From: Rhizobium tibeticum
GTDB taxonomy: Bacteria; Pseudomonadota; Alphaproteobacteria; Rhizobiales; Rhizobiaceae
NCBI RefSeq assembly: GCF_900110205.1
Contig: NZ_FOCV01000019.1
Location: 62,001-126,000, forward strand
Direction: 5' to 3'
DNA length: 64,000 bases
Positions within the stretch are counted from its first letter, which is position 1. Every line of letters starts with the position of its first letter. The translations under genes were made by a program, and so were the position numbers. Of this stretch, positions 52,392-61,510 are shown one piece after another. Below the pieces are notes generated by a model. It saw only the letters and a list, made by a program, of their open reading frames with translations. It made no database searches and was not told the DNA's origin.

Positions 52392-53339
52392 ATGCCATCC
52401 TATCGTCCCCCAAAGATCGCCACCTCAGAGATCACGCCGCAGCAGGTCTATCTGAGGCGTCGCGAGTTCCTCGGCGCTGCGACACTGGGCGCCATGGCGC
52501 TCTATAGCGCCGGCAAGGCCAGTGCCGCAGCATTGTCGGTCATCGAAAGTAAATACACTGTCGACGAGAAGACGACGCCGCTCAAGGATGTCACGAGCTA
52601 CAACAACTTCTATGAATTTGGGCTCGATAAGGGCGATCCCGCGGCACTTTCGGGCGACTTCAAGCCGCTGCCTTGGACGATCAAGGTCGACGGCATGGTC
52701 AACAAGCCCGGCACGTTCGACGTCGAAGCGCTGATGAAGGAATTTCCGATCGAGAGCCGCACCTATCGCATGCGGTGCGTCGAGGCTTGGTCGATGGTCA
52801 TTCCGTGGGACGGCTTCCCCCTTGCCTCCCTGCTCGACAAGGTGGAGCCGCTCGGAAGCGCGAAGTACGTCGCTTTCGAGACGGTCGTGCGACCGGAGGA
52901 GATGCCGGGGCAGAAGGGCATCTTCCAGTCGCTGGACTGGCCCTATTTGGAAGGCCTGCGGCTGGACGAGGCACGTCATCCACTGACGCTGCTCGCCGTC
53001 GGCCTTTACGGCGAAACCTTGCCAAACCAGAACGGCGCTCCGATCCGCCTGGTCGTGCCGTGGAAATACGGTTTCAAAGGCATCAAGTCGATCGTGCGGA
53101 TCACGCTGACCGACAGGGAGCCGAAGAACACCTGGCAGGTCACCAATCCGCAGGAATACGGCTTCTACGCCAACGTCAACCCCGAGGTCGATCATCCGCG
53201 CTGGAGCCAAGCAACAGAGCGGCGCATCGGCGAAAGTGGCTTCTTCGGTGCGGGCCGCCACCCCACTCTGCCGTTCAACGGCTATGCCGACGAGGTGGCC
53301 AGCCTCTATAGCGGCATGGATCTGAAGGCGAATTTCTAA
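52392..53339 (+). CDS. msrP: protein-methionine-sulfoxide reductase, catalytic subunit
   Basis: MsrP (YedY) is a periplasmic molybdopterin enzyme that reduces oxidised methionines in proteins. The 315-residue product starts after AGGAGG. It has a twin-arginine signal (RRREFLGAATLG, 22-33) for folded export with its cofactor, and the Mo-ligand Cys139 in MRCVEAWSMV. Its stop overlaps the msrQ start by one base (TAATG). Confidence 0.96.
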   Translation: MPSYRPPKIATSEITPQQVYLRRREFLGAATLGAMALYSAGKASAAALSVIESKYTVDEKTTPLKDVTSYNNFYEFGLDKGDPAALSGDFKPLPWTIKVDGMVNKPGTFDVEALMKEFPIESRTYRMRCVEAWSMVIPWDGFPLASLLDKVEPLGSAKYVAFETVVRPEEMPGQKGIFQSLDWPYLEGLRLDEARHPLTLLAVGLYGETLPNQNGAPIRLVVPWKYGFKGIKSIVRITLTDREPKNTWQVTNPQEYGFYANVNPEVDHPRWSQATERRIGESGFFGAGRHPTLPFNGYADEVASLYSGMDLKANF

Positions 53340-53995
53340 TGACGGATTTCTCGCTCACGCTTCCGAAACGCTGGCAGCCGGCATCCGTGTGGCTGCTTTA
53401 CGTGTCTGGGTTCCTCCCTGCTGCCTGGACCTTCTATCTCGGCGCGACGGACCAGCTCGGCGCCGATCCGGTGAAGACCTTCGAACTTTTCCTGGGCCTA
53501 TGGGCGATCCGCTTCCTGATCCTGACGCTTGCCGTCAGCCCCGCCCGCGATCTGCTCGGTTGGAACTATCTCCGCTATCGCCGCGCTCTCGGCCTGCTCT
53601 GCTTCTACTACGTGGCGATGCACTTCACGGTCTACATGGTCCTCGACCAAGCCTTGATCCTTTCGGCCGTCATGAATGACGTGGTGAAGCGCCCCTTCAT
53701 TATGTTCGGCATGGCCGGCCTGACGTTGCTTATCCCACTTGCCGTGACCTCCAACAATTTCTCGATCCGCCGCCTGGGACCGAACTGGGTCCGCCTGCAC
53801 CGCCTCGTCTACATCGTGGCAGCCTGCGGCGCGCTGCATTTCGCGCTGTCGACCAAACTCCTCGGCCTCGAGCAATCCATCTATATCGGTCTGCTGATCC
53901 TCTTGATCCTCTACCGCTCTTGGCGGCCGATTGCCCGCAGTAGGAAGCGCGGGCAAGATCGCGAGCGCACGCGGGCTCCTGCGACCGTGTCGTGA
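53339..53995 (+). CDS. msrQ: heme-binding membrane subunit of the methionine sulfoxide reductase
   Basis: MsrQ (YedZ) passes electrons from the respiratory chain to MsrP. The 218-residue inner-membrane protein has about six transmembrane helices with heme-ligand histidines (YVAMHFTVY, VRLHRLVYIVAACGALHF). The overlapping start and msrP neighbour make the assignment secure. Confidence 0.95.
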   Translation: MTDFSLTLPKRWQPASVWLLYVSGFLPAAWTFYLGATDQLGADPVKTFELFLGLWAIRFLILTLAVSPARDLLGWNYLRYRRALGLLCFYYVAMHFTVYMVLDQALILSAVMNDVVKRPFIMFGMAGLTLLIPLAVTSNNFSIRRLGPNWVRLHRLVYIVAACGALHFALSTKLLGLEQSIYIGLLILLILYRSWRPIARSRKRGQDRERTRAPATVS

Positions 53996-54061
53996 TGCTA
54001 AGGCGACCGTGCAGTCTTCCTGATCGCGGGCGGACGCCAGGCAGATCTGGCACGCGGCCGG

Positions 54062-54445
54062 TCACGCTCCCGCCGCTGGCTGATTGATCATGGCTTCGAT
54101 GTTGTATCCATCCGGATCGAGAACGAAGCAGGCGTAATAATCAGGAGCATACTGCGGCCGTGGACCAGGCGCACCATTGTCCTTGGCACCGGCATCGAGC
54201 GCGGCCTGATAAAAAGCGTCGACGTCCGTCTTCCTACTAGCTCGGAAGGCGACGTGCAGGCGCGTCAAAGGCGGCTCGCTGTCCGCCTGCTGGATCTCGA
54301 ATAGGCTGCCGCCGCCAATATCGAAAGCCCAAAATACGCTCTCCTTACCGAAGGAGAGTTTGTACCCCAGTGATGCAAAGGCGCTTTCGTAGAACAGCTT
54401 GCTCTTCTGCAGATCACTCACTGCAATGGTTATGTGGTCGATCAC
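54062..54445 (-). CDS. VOC (glyoxalase/dioxygenase-fold) family protein
   Basis: This 127-residue single VOC-domain protein likely starts at GTG 54445 (MIDHITIAVSD), with AAGGAG 8 bases upstream. The pattern DHITIAVSDLQKSKLFYESAF, RLHVAFRASRKTDVDAFY and YACFVLDPDGYNIEAM is typical. His and Glu at the usual metal positions are visible. Substrate unknown. Confidence 0.87.
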   Translation of the reverse strand: MIDHITIAVSDLQKSKLFYESAFASLGYKLSFGKESVFWAFDIGGGSLFEIQQADSEPPLTRLHVAFRASRKTDVDAFYQAALDAGAKDNGAPGPRPQYAPDYYACFVLDPDGYNIEAMINQPAAGA

Positions 54446-54645
54446 GCTGCGCACTCCTTGGGACGCCTGACGGCAGAGGCAAAGCCAACGCCGATCCGAA
54501 ATTTGCTCGACACGCATCCGATGGGTGCCCGATCTCGATATGCTCGTTGTCGCGGATGCCCCAGAAGAGCCTCTTCTGTGACAAGAGGCCATTAGGGGGC
54601 GATCGAAAACACCCCTTTTTGTCCCGGAACACAGCGCCCCAAACT

Positions 54646-54677
54646 AAAACAGCCGGGCTTCGCAGCCCGGCTGTTTT
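54646..54677 (-). terminator. intrinsic terminator of the ribosomal/rpoA operon
   Basis: Arms of 14 bp (54646-54659 and 54664-54677) with a 4-nt loop form a very strong hairpin just after rplQ. The minus strand continues TTTTAG, giving the T-tract. It marks the end of the long ribosomal-protein cluster. Confidence 0.93.
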
Positions 54678-54699
54678 GCTTCCGGCAAACCGGAAATGA

Positions 54700-55125
54700 T
54701 TAAGCGGCTTCAGCTGCAGCAGCTTCGGCTTCAACGCGAGCCTTGTCAGCTGCACCCTTGGCGTGGGTGTCGCGGTCAACGAACTCGACGACGGCGAGAG
54801 CAGCGTTGTCGCCCTGGCGGAAGCCAGCCTTCATGATACGCAGGTAGCCGCCGTTGCGGGTTGCGTAGCGCGAAGCGATCGTGTCGAAGAGCTTCGAAAC
54901 GACAGCGGCGTCGCGGATCTGCGAGATCGCCTGACGACGAGCGTGCAGGTCACCGCGCTTGCCGAGGGTGACGAGCTTTTCAACGATCGGACGGATTTCC
55001 TTTGCCTTCGGCAGGGTGGTCACGATCTGCTCATGGGTGATGAGCGAAGCCGCCATGTTGGCAAACATTGCCTTGCGGTGGCTAGCGGTCCTATTCAGCT
55101 TGCGGCCGGCTTTACCGTGGCGCAT
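54700..55125 (-). CDS. rplQ: 50S ribosomal protein L17
   Basis: L17 lies near the peptide exit tunnel. The 141-residue product has the family start MRHGKAGRKLNRTASHRKAM, with a C-terminal Ala/Glu-rich tail common in alphaproteobacteria. It is the last gene of the cluster, 145 bp after rpoA. Confidence 0.99.
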   Translation of the reverse strand: MRHGKAGRKLNRTASHRKAMFANMAASLITHEQIVTTLPKAKEIRPIVEKLVTLGKRGDLHARRQAISQIRDAAVVSKLFDTIASRYATRNGGYLRIMKAGFRQGDNAALAVVEFVDRDTHAKGAADKARVEAEAAAAEAA

Positions 55126-55270
55126 TGCTATTCTCCTTCACTTGCAGGCATCCGCCTGCCGTTTGAACCTGCGCATGTCCCGCTCCGGCTCCAGCCGGAG
55201 CGACAAGGCATATGCGCCATTTAACATGCTAAGGCCAAGCTTTATGCGCTCCGCAGGAGCGCTTGCGGCC

Positions 55271-56281
55271 TTAGTATTGGTCTTCGTAACGCTTGGCGAG
55301 ATCTTCGATGTTCTCAGGCGGCCATGCCGGCACTTCCATGCCGAGGTGCAGGCCCATGGAAGCGAGAACTTCCTTGATTTCGTTCAGCGACTTGCGACCA
55401 AAATTCGGCGTGCGGAGCATTTCTGCTTCGGTCTTCTGAATGAGGTCACCGATGTAGACGATGTTGTCGTTCTTCAGGCAGTTTGCCGAGCGAACAGACA
55501 GTTCGAGTTCGTCCACCTTCTTGAGGAGCGCCGGGTTGAAAGCGAGTTCGGTGACCGCTTCCTCTTCGGTTTCCTTCTGCGGCTCGTCGAAGTTGACGAA
55601 CACGCCAAGCTGATCCTGGAGAATGCGAGCCGCGAAAGCGACGGCATCTTCGCCGGAGATCGAACCGTCGGTCTCGATCGTCATGTTCAGCTTGTCGTAG
55701 TCGAGAACCTGTCCTTCACGGGTATTTTCTACCTTGTAGGACACCTTCTTGACCGGCGAATAAAGGCTGTCGACCGGGATGAGACCGATCGGAGCATCTT
55801 CCGCACGATTGCGATCGGCCGGAACATAGCCCTTGCCGTTGTTGACGGTGAATTCCATACGAATTTCCGCACCCTCGTCGAGCGTGCAGATGACATGCTC
55901 GGGGTTGAGGATTTCAATGTCACCGACCGTCTGGATGTCGCCAGCCGTTACAACGCCCGGGCCCTGCTTACGCACGACCATGCGCTTCGCGTCATCGCCA
56001 TCCATCTTGATGGCGATTTCCTTGATGTTGAGCACGATGTCCGTCACGTCTTCGCGGACGCCCGGGATCGACGAGAACTCATGCAGAACGCCATCGATCT
56101 GCACAGCCGTCACTGCGGCACCGCGCAGCGAGGACAGCAGAACGCGGCGAAGCGCGTTACCGAGGGTGAGGCCGAAACCACGCTCAAGCGGCTCTGCTAC
56201 GAGCGTCGCCTTGATGCGCGAGCTCGACGAGAACTCGACCTTGTTCGGCTTGATCAATTCCTGCCAGTTTTTCTGAATCAT
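55271..56281 (-). CDS. rpoA: RNA polymerase subunit alpha
   Basis: Alpha dimerises to start RNA polymerase assembly and its C-terminal domain contacts activators and UP elements. The 336-residue product has the N-terminal dimer domain (GFGLTLGNALRRVLLSSLRG) and a C-terminal domain with the RSANCLKNDNI helix. It lies in its usual place between rpsK and rplQ. Confidence 0.99.
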   Translation of the reverse strand: MIQKNWQELIKPNKVEFSSSSRIKATLVAEPLERGFGLTLGNALRRVLLSSLRGAAVTAVQIDGVLHEFSSIPGVREDVTDIVLNIKEIAIKMDGDDAKRMVVRKQGPGVVTAGDIQTVGDIEILNPEHVICTLDEGAEIRMEFTVNNGKGYVPADRNRAEDAPIGLIPVDSLYSPVKKVSYKVENTREGQVLDYDKLNMTIETDGSISGEDAVAFAARILQDQLGVFVNFDEPQKETEEEAVTELAFNPALLKKVDELELSVRSANCLKNDNIVYIGDLIQKTEAEMLRTPNFGRKSLNEIKEVLASMGLHLGMEVPAWPPENIEDLAKRYEDQY

Positions 56282-56381
56282 ATTTTTGCCTTCCGTTCGT
56301 TGCCACCATCCAATCGTGGCAACCGAGCTTGAGAAGCACCGGGGGCGAAAATCCGCTCACCGGCGTTGTGAGTGGCGATGA

Positions 56382-56771
56382 TCAGACGCGGCGCTTCTTG
56401 CGCGGGCGGCAGCCATTGTGCGGGATCGGCGTCACGTCGCGGATGGACGTGATCATGAAACCAGCAGCCTGGAGCGCGCGCAGAGCGGATTCACGACCCG
56501 AACCCGGACCGCAAACTTCGACTTCCAGCGACTTCATGCCATGCTCCTGAGCCTTCTTGGCGCAGTCTTCAGCAGCGATCTGGGCAGCGAACGGGGTCGA
56601 CTTGCGCGAGCCCTTGAAGCCCTTGGCGCCGGCCGACGACCAGGCAATCGCGTTGCCCTGTGCGTCAGTGATGGTGATCATCGTGTTGTTGAAGGTCGAA
56701 TTGACGTGGGCAACACCCGACGAAATGTTTTTACGTTCGCGACGGCGAACGCGTACGGCTTCCTTGGCCAT
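56382..56771 (-). CDS. rpsK: 30S ribosomal protein S11
   Basis: S11 forms part of the small-subunit platform near the mRNA exit. The 129-residue product has GVAHVNSTFNNTMITITD and ends in the conserved DVTPIPHNGCRPRKKRRV. No rpsD gene follows between rpsK and rpoA, as is usual in alphaproteobacteria. Confidence 0.99.
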   Translation of the reverse strand: MAKEAVRVRRRERKNISSGVAHVNSTFNNTMITITDAQGNAIAWSSAGAKGFKGSRKSTPFAAQIAAEDCAKKAQEHGMKSLEVEVCGPGSGRESALRALQAAGFMITSIRDVTPIPHNGCRPRKKRRV

Positions 56772-56905
56772 TTAAATCCCTTTCTTGGATCTCTTCACCG
56801 CCGTAATGCCAGCGGCTACACCGGAACGAGACCTTGCGGCCCTGCCCGAAACTCAAAAGAGGCCGGCGCAGACCGCCAGCCCCCTCACCTCCGGTTTCCC
56901 GGAAA

Positions 56906-57274
56906 TTACTTCTTCTTACCAGCGATAGCCTTTGCCGGGCCCTTGCGGGTACGAGCATTGGTGTGCGTGCGCTGACCGCGGACCGGAAGGCCACGGCGAT
57001 GACGCAGGCCGCGGTAGCAACCGAGGTCCATCAGACGCTTGATGTTCATCGAGGTTTCGCGACGCAGGTCACCTTCGACCTGATAGTCACGGTCGATGGT
57101 TTCACGGATCTGCAGGACTTCGGAGTCCGTCAGCTGATGGACGCGCTTGTCAGCCGGCAGGCCAACCTTTTCCATGATTTCCTGCGCGAATTTTGAACCG
57201 ATCCCGTGAATGTAGGTCAGCGCGATAACGACGCGCTTCGCAGTCGGGATGTTGACGCCAGCGATACGTGCCAC
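56906..57274 (-). CDS. rpsM: 30S ribosomal protein S13
   Basis: S13 sits in the subunit head and bridges to the large subunit. It begins at GTG 57274 (read as MARIAGVNIP), with AAGGAG 7 bases upstream, giving the standard 122 residues. GIGSKFAQEI and CYRGLRHRRGLPVRGQRT are characteristic. Confidence 0.98.
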   Translation of the reverse strand: MARIAGVNIPTAKRVVIALTYIHGIGSKFAQEIMEKVGLPADKRVHQLTDSEVLQIRETIDRDYQVEGDLRRETSMNIKRLMDLGCYRGLRHRRGLPVRGQRTHTNARTRKGPAKAIAGKKK

Positions 57275-57494
57275 GCCTATTCTCCTTGCGTTCCCGTTGC
57301 CATCCGGCAAGAGGCTTTTCGTTGCGCAGCCAAACCGGCCGCTCGTTCAAATTTGGGTTCGTACATGTCAAAAAGACCGAACCCGGACTTCCCTGGAAAT
57401 CCGCGCCGATCGCATCAAATGTCGCGAGTTGGCGCGGTGTTTAGCGGAATCAGTGCTGAAAAGCAACCGCTTCCGCCAAGTTTATTTTCAAAGA

Positions 57495-58145
57495 CTAAAG
57501 CTTCGAAAGTACCTTATCGATCTCGCCAGTGACGTGATCGATGTCCGCCATGCCATCGACCGACTTCAGCTTGCCCTTGGCATAGTAGTAGCCGATCAGT
57601 GGAGACGTCTCCTTGTAGTAGGCCTGCAGGCGCGTGACGACGGTTTCACGGTTGTCGTCGGGACGGCGCTTGAAGTGTGTCGAGCCGCAACGGTCGCAGA
57701 CGCCTTCTACCTTCGGCTTGACGTTGGTGTCGTGGTAGCCTGCACCGCAGTTGGCGCAGGTGTAGCGTCCGGAGACGCGGTCGGCGAGGACGTTGTCGTC
57801 CACCTGGATCTCGATCACGGTGGAGAGTTCCAGGCCCTTGCTCTTCAGCATCGTTTCCGTGGCGTCGGCCTGAACCAGCGTGCGCGGAAAACCGTCGAGA
57901 ATGAAACCCTTGGCGCAATCTGGAGCATCCAGACGCTCGGAGACGATGGCATTGACGATCTCATCGGAGACAAGCTTGCCGGCGTCCATGACGGCCTTTG
58001 CCCGCATGCCCACCTCCGTACCAGCCGCAACGGCAGCACGGAGCATGTCACCCGTGGAGAGCTGCGGAATTCCGTACTTCTCCACGATCCGCTGAGCCTG
58101 GGTCCCCTTACCCGCGCCCGGCGGCCCTAACAGTATGAGTCTCAT
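57495..58145 (-). CDS. adk: adenylate kinase
   Basis: Adk balances ATP, ADP and AMP. The 216-residue long form has the P-loop GPPGAGKGTQ, the AMP-binding region LSTGDMLRAA and FPRT. A lid domain with a four-cysteine zinc site (CANCGAGYH...CDRCGS) is present. Its ATG overlaps the secY stop by 4 bp. A zinc-bearing lid is common in many bacteria but absent in E. coli. Confidence 0.98.
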   Translation of the reverse strand: MRLILLGPPGAGKGTQAQRIVEKYGIPQLSTGDMLRAAVAAGTEVGMRAKAVMDAGKLVSDEIVNAIVSERLDAPDCAKGFILDGFPRTLVQADATETMLKSKGLELSTVIEIQVDDNVLADRVSGRYTCANCGAGYHDTNVKPKVEGVCDRCGSTHFKRRPDDNRETVVTRLQAYYKETSPLIGYYYAKGKLKSVDGMADIDHVTGEIDKVLSKL

Positions 58146-59482
58146 CGCCCCCTCTTTCCTCCGCGCAACTTCGATTTCTTAATCAGGCCTTCGTACTGCT
58201 GTGCGATCAGATGACCCTGAATCTGTGCCACCGTATCGAGAGTTACGCTAACCACGATCAAGAGCGAAGTGCCACCCAGGGACAACGGAATGCCCGTTTG
58301 CGACACTAGAATTTCAGGCAGAATGCACACGAAAACGAGGTAGATCGCGCCAATTACCGTAATGCGGGTCAGCACGTAGTCGATATATTCGGCGGTCCGC
58401 TCACCCGGACGGATACCGGGGATGAAACCGCCATGCTTCTTCAGATTGTCGGCCGTGTCCTTCGGATTGAAGACGATCGCCGTGTAGAAGAAGGCGAAGA
58501 AAGCGATCAGCATGCCATAGAACAGCATGTAGAGCGGCTGGCCGTGCCCAAGCGCGGCCACAATCGAGGTTGCCCATGCAGGCAAGGACGAGGTGTTTGC
58601 GAAGCCTGCGAGCGTCGCTGGCAGCAACAGCAGCGAGGACGCGAAGATCGCCGGGATAACACCCGAGGTGTTGAGCTTCAGCGGCAGATGCGAGGTATCG
58701 CCCTGGAACATGCGGTTGCCGACCTGACGCTTCGGATACTGGATCAGGAGGCGGCGCTGCGCGCGTTCGACGAAAACGATGATGGCGATGACGCCAATCG
58801 CGACGAGGATGACCGCGAGAATCAGTGTCGTCGACAGGGCGCCTGTGCGGCCGAGTTCAAGGGTGCCAGCAAGAGCCTGCGGAAGGCCGGCTGCAATCCC
58901 TGCGAAAATGATCAGGGAAATGCCATTACCAATTCCGCGCGAGGTGATTTGCTCGCCGAGCCACATCAGGAACATCGTGCCGCCGAGCAGCGTAACAACC
59001 GTGGAAACGCGGAAGAAGATGCCCGGATCGACAACCAGGCCGTTGCCGCTCTCAAGACCGACGGAGATGCCGTAGGCCTGAAGCGCACCGAGGAGGACCG
59101 TGCCGTAGCGCGTGTACTGGTTGATGATCTTGCGGCCCTGTTCGCCTTCCTTCTTCAGGTTTTCGAGCGCGGGGACGACCGAGGTCATCAGCTGCACGAT
59201 GATCGAGGCGGAAATGTAAGGCATGATGCCGAGCGCAAAGATTGCCATGCGCTGCACGGCACCACCCGAGAACATGTTGAAGAGGCCGAGAATGCCTCCC
59301 GCCTGGCCACGGAAGGCCTGGGCATAAGCTTCTGGATTGAGGCCTGGGAGCGGAATGTGCGTACCCAGCCGGTACACGAGGAGAGCAGCCAGTGTGAACC
59401 ACAGGCGCTTCTTGAGATCCTCGGCTTTGGCGAAGGTCGAGAAATTGAGGTTGGAAGCCAACTGTTCCGCTGCAGACGCCAT
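58142..59482 (-). CDS. secY: protein translocase subunit SecY
   Basis: SecY forms the membrane channel for Sec-dependent export and membrane insertion. The 446-residue protein has ten transmembrane helices, the plug region near residues 60-75 and the conserved cytosolic loop KKHGGFIPGIRPGERTAEYI. It is coupled to adk by a 4-bp overlap and is separated from rplO by 238 bp containing a terminator-like hairpin. Confidence 0.99.
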   Translation of the reverse strand: MASAAEQLASNLNFSTFAKAEDLKKRLWFTLAALLVYRLGTHIPLPGLNPEAYAQAFRGQAGGILGLFNMFSGGAVQRMAIFALGIMPYISASIIVQLMTSVVPALENLKKEGEQGRKIINQYTRYGTVLLGALQAYGISVGLESGNGLVVDPGIFFRVSTVVTLLGGTMFLMWLGEQITSRGIGNGISLIIFAGIAAGLPQALAGTLELGRTGALSTTLILAVILVAIGVIAIIVFVERAQRRLLIQYPKRQVGNRMFQGDTSHLPLKLNTSGVIPAIFASSLLLLPATLAGFANTSSLPAWATSIVAALGHGQPLYMLFYGMLIAFFAFFYTAIVFNPKDTADNLKKHGGFIPGIRPGERTAEYIDYVLTRITVIGAIYLVFVCILPEILVSQTGIPLSLGGTSLLIVVSVTLDTVAQIQGHLIAQQYEGLIKKSKLRGGKRGR

Positions 59483-59673
59483 GCGTTTCTCCGCGCTACC
59501 AATTTCGGGCTCAAGCCAAGCGAGGTGCCGGACCCGGAATCAGCATTCTGAATTATTCAAAAGCGGGCTTCGGACGGATTGCGGACGCAACCTATGCCTC
59601 ACCCTTGTGTTCGTCCTACCGCCCATGACGCACGTGCGTCCAGCCGGTTTTTGTGAGGCTCACATATGGGAGC

Positions 59674-59704
59674 AAAATCGCCCGGTGTGAAGCACCCCGG
59701 GCGA
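59674..59704 (-). terminator. terminator-like hairpin between rplO and secY
   Basis: On the minus strand 8-bp arms (59704-59697 and 59685-59678) around an 11-nt loop are followed by TTTT. It lies 17 bp after rplO, inside the operon. It could lower transcription into secY-adk-rpsM-rpsK-rpoA-rplQ or mark an RNA processing site. Confidence 0.7.
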
Positions 59705-59720
59705 CTTATCATAAGATTAA

Positions 59721-60194
59721 TTATTCTGCAGCTGCGGCAGAAAGAAGCGTGACGGAACCGCCTGCCTTTTCGATCTTTTCGATCGCCGGCTTGGAAGCGC
59801 CAGCAACTTCGAACTTGACCTTTGCCTTCAACTCGCCGTCGGCGAGAACGCGAACACCGTCCTTGACACGGCGGATAACGCCGGCAGCCTTCAGAGCGGT
59901 TGCGTCGACAGTTGCCTTCGCGTCGAGCTTGCCGCCGTCGATGGCAGCCTGAACACGCTCAAGCGACACGACGACGAAGTCGGCCTTGAAGATGTTGTTG
60001 AAGCCGCGCTTCGGCAGGCGACGGTAGATCGGCATCTGACCGCCTTCAAAACCGTTGATGGCAACGCCAGAGCGGGACTTCTGACCCTTTACACCGCGAC
60101 CACCGGTCTTGCCAGAACCCGAACCAATACCGCGGCCGAGGCGCTTGCGGCTGTGGGTTGAACCTTCGTTGTCTTTGATTTCATTGAGTTTCAT
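59721..60194 (-). CDS. rplO: 50S ribosomal protein L15
   Basis: L15 is a late assembly protein of the large subunit. The 157-residue product has the Gly/Arg-rich N-terminus RLGRGIGSGSGKTGGRG and the conserved FEGGQMPIYRRLPKRGF. It lies 15 bp after rpmD. Confidence 0.99.
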   Translation of the reverse strand: MKLNEIKDNEGSTHSRKRLGRGIGSGSGKTGGRGVKGQKSRSGVAINGFEGGQMPIYRRLPKRGFNNIFKADFVVVSLERVQAAIDGGKLDAKATVDATALKAAGVIRRVKDGVRVLADGELKAKVKFEVAGASKPAIEKIEKAGGSVTLLSAAAAE

Positions 60195-60209
60195 AGTGAA
60201 TCTCCCGGC

Positions 60210-60419
60210 TTACTTCTCGTCGACGACGCGAACGAGATGCTGGACAGCACGGATCATGCCACGAACGGAAGGGGTATCTTCCAGCGTGCGGCGACGGTGC
60301 ATCTTGTTGAGTCCGAGGCCAATCAGCGTGCGCTGCTGGACGTCCGGACGACGAATCGGGCTGCCGATCTGTTCGACAGTAACCGTCTTCGCTTCAGTCT
60401 TCTTGGTAGCCTTAGCCAT
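60210..60419 (-). CDS. rpmD: 50S ribosomal protein L30
   Basis: This small large-subunit protein of 69 residues has the pattern VEQIGSPIRRPDVQQRTLIGLGLNKMHR. It lies 14 bp after rpsE. A Lys/Thr-rich N-terminal extension of about ten residues is present. Confidence 0.98.
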   Translation of the reverse strand: MAKATKKTEAKTVTVEQIGSPIRRPDVQQRTLIGLGLNKMHRRRTLEDTPSVRGMIRAVQHLVRVVDEK

Positions 60420-60433
60420 CTGTCAGACTCCCC

Positions 60434-61003
60434 TTATTCTTCAGAGGCATTGCCAGAAGCGGCACGGCGAGCCTGGAGCGTTGCATACTTGATGCCGCGC
60501 TGAGCTGCGATGTCCTTCGGGTGAACCTGGTGCTTCAGAGCGTCGAAGGTAGCGCGAACCATGTTGTATGGGTTCGAGGAACCGGTCGACTTGGCGACGA
60601 CGTCGTGAACGCCGAGCGTTTCGAAAACGGCGCGCATCGGGCCACCGGCGATAATACCGGTACCGACCTTGGCCGAACGAAGCAGAACCTTGCCGGCGCC
60701 ATGGCGGCCATGAACGTCGTGATGCAGCGTACGGCCGTCACGCAGCGGTACGAAGATCAGTTCGCGCTTGGCAGCTTCAGTCGCCTTGCGGATCGCTTCC
60801 GGCACTTCGCGCGCCTTGCCGTGACCGAAGCCAACGCGGCCCTTCTGGTCACCTACGACGACGAGAGCGGCGAAACCGAAACGGCGGCCACCCTTTACAA
60901 CCTTGGCAACGCGATTGATCGCGACCAGCTTGTCGACGAATTCGCTATCGCGTTCTTCGCGGTTCTGGCGATCGTCGCGAGAACCTCTTCTTTCCTGTGC
61001 CAT
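60434..61003 (-). CDS. rpsE: 30S ribosomal protein S5
   Basis: S5 helps translational fidelity and is a site of spectinomycin resistance mutations. Start 61003 (MAQERRGSRDD) gives 189 residues. The VVKGGRRFGFAALVVVGD motif and the GTGIIAGGPMRAVFE segment are characteristic. An in-frame extension upstream is rejected as atypical. Confidence 0.98.
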   Translation of the reverse strand: MAQERRGSRDDRQNREERDSEFVDKLVAINRVAKVVKGGRRFGFAALVVVGDQKGRVGFGHGKAREVPEAIRKATEAAKRELIFVPLRDGRTLHHDVHGRHGAGKVLLRSAKVGTGIIAGGPMRAVFETLGVHDVVAKSTGSSNPYNMVRATFDALKHQVHPKDIAAQRGIKYATLQARRAASGNASEE

Positions 61004-61135
61004 TGTCCTTTTCCTTTTTCTTTTCCGGGTGCAATCGGCAAACAAAACGAAGACCGCATCGGCCTCCCCTTACGGGACGCCTGCGGTCCGGTGAGATCCG
61101 GCCGGTGCCCTAGGGCTTGCCGGCCGGAAACTTTA

Positions 61136-61498
61136 TTAGAAGGACAGACCGCCTTCGCGGGCTGCTTCTGCCAGAGCCTTGATGCGGCCGTGGTAGATGA
61201 AGGCGCCACGGTCGAATACGACGTCCTTGACGCCTGCCTTCGATGCGCGCTCAGCAACGAGCTTGCCTACGAGGGTAGCTGCTGCCGTGTCAGCACCGGT
61301 CTTCAGAGAACCGCGCAGATCCTTGTCGAGGGTCGAGGCAGACGCGAGCGTCTTACCGGCGACATCGTCAATGATTTGAGCATAGATGTTCTTCGACGAG
61401 CGATGAACCGACAGGCGCGGACGACCGTTGGCCACCGACTTGAGGTGACGACGCACGCGGTTGGCACGACGTGCAAGTGCTTCTTTCCTGCTAGCCAT
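61136..61498 (-). CDS. rplR: 50S ribosomal protein L18
   Basis: L18 binds 5S rRNA. The 120-residue product has RLSVHRSSKNIYAQIIDD and the FDRGAFIYHGRIKALAEAAREGGLSF-type ending expected of the family. It lies 12 bp after rplF. Confidence 0.99.
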   Translation of the reverse strand: MASRKEALARRANRVRRHLKSVANGRPRLSVHRSSKNIYAQIIDDVAGKTLASASTLDKDLRGSLKTGADTAAATLVGKLVAERASKAGVKDVVFDRGAFIYHGRIKALAEAAREGGLSF

Positions 61499-61510
61499 TT
61501 CGCGTGATCC

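Noticed and set aside
54530..54630. Short hairpins beyond the rplQ terminator
   Set aside because: Stems are only 4-6 bp and no gene ends there; the strong terminator at 54646-54677 explains the end of the operon.
54959..56332. Plus-strand 457-codon frame opposite rplQ/rpoA
   Set aside because: It spans two essential genes and the gap between them antisense, without a ribosome-binding site or recognisable domain.
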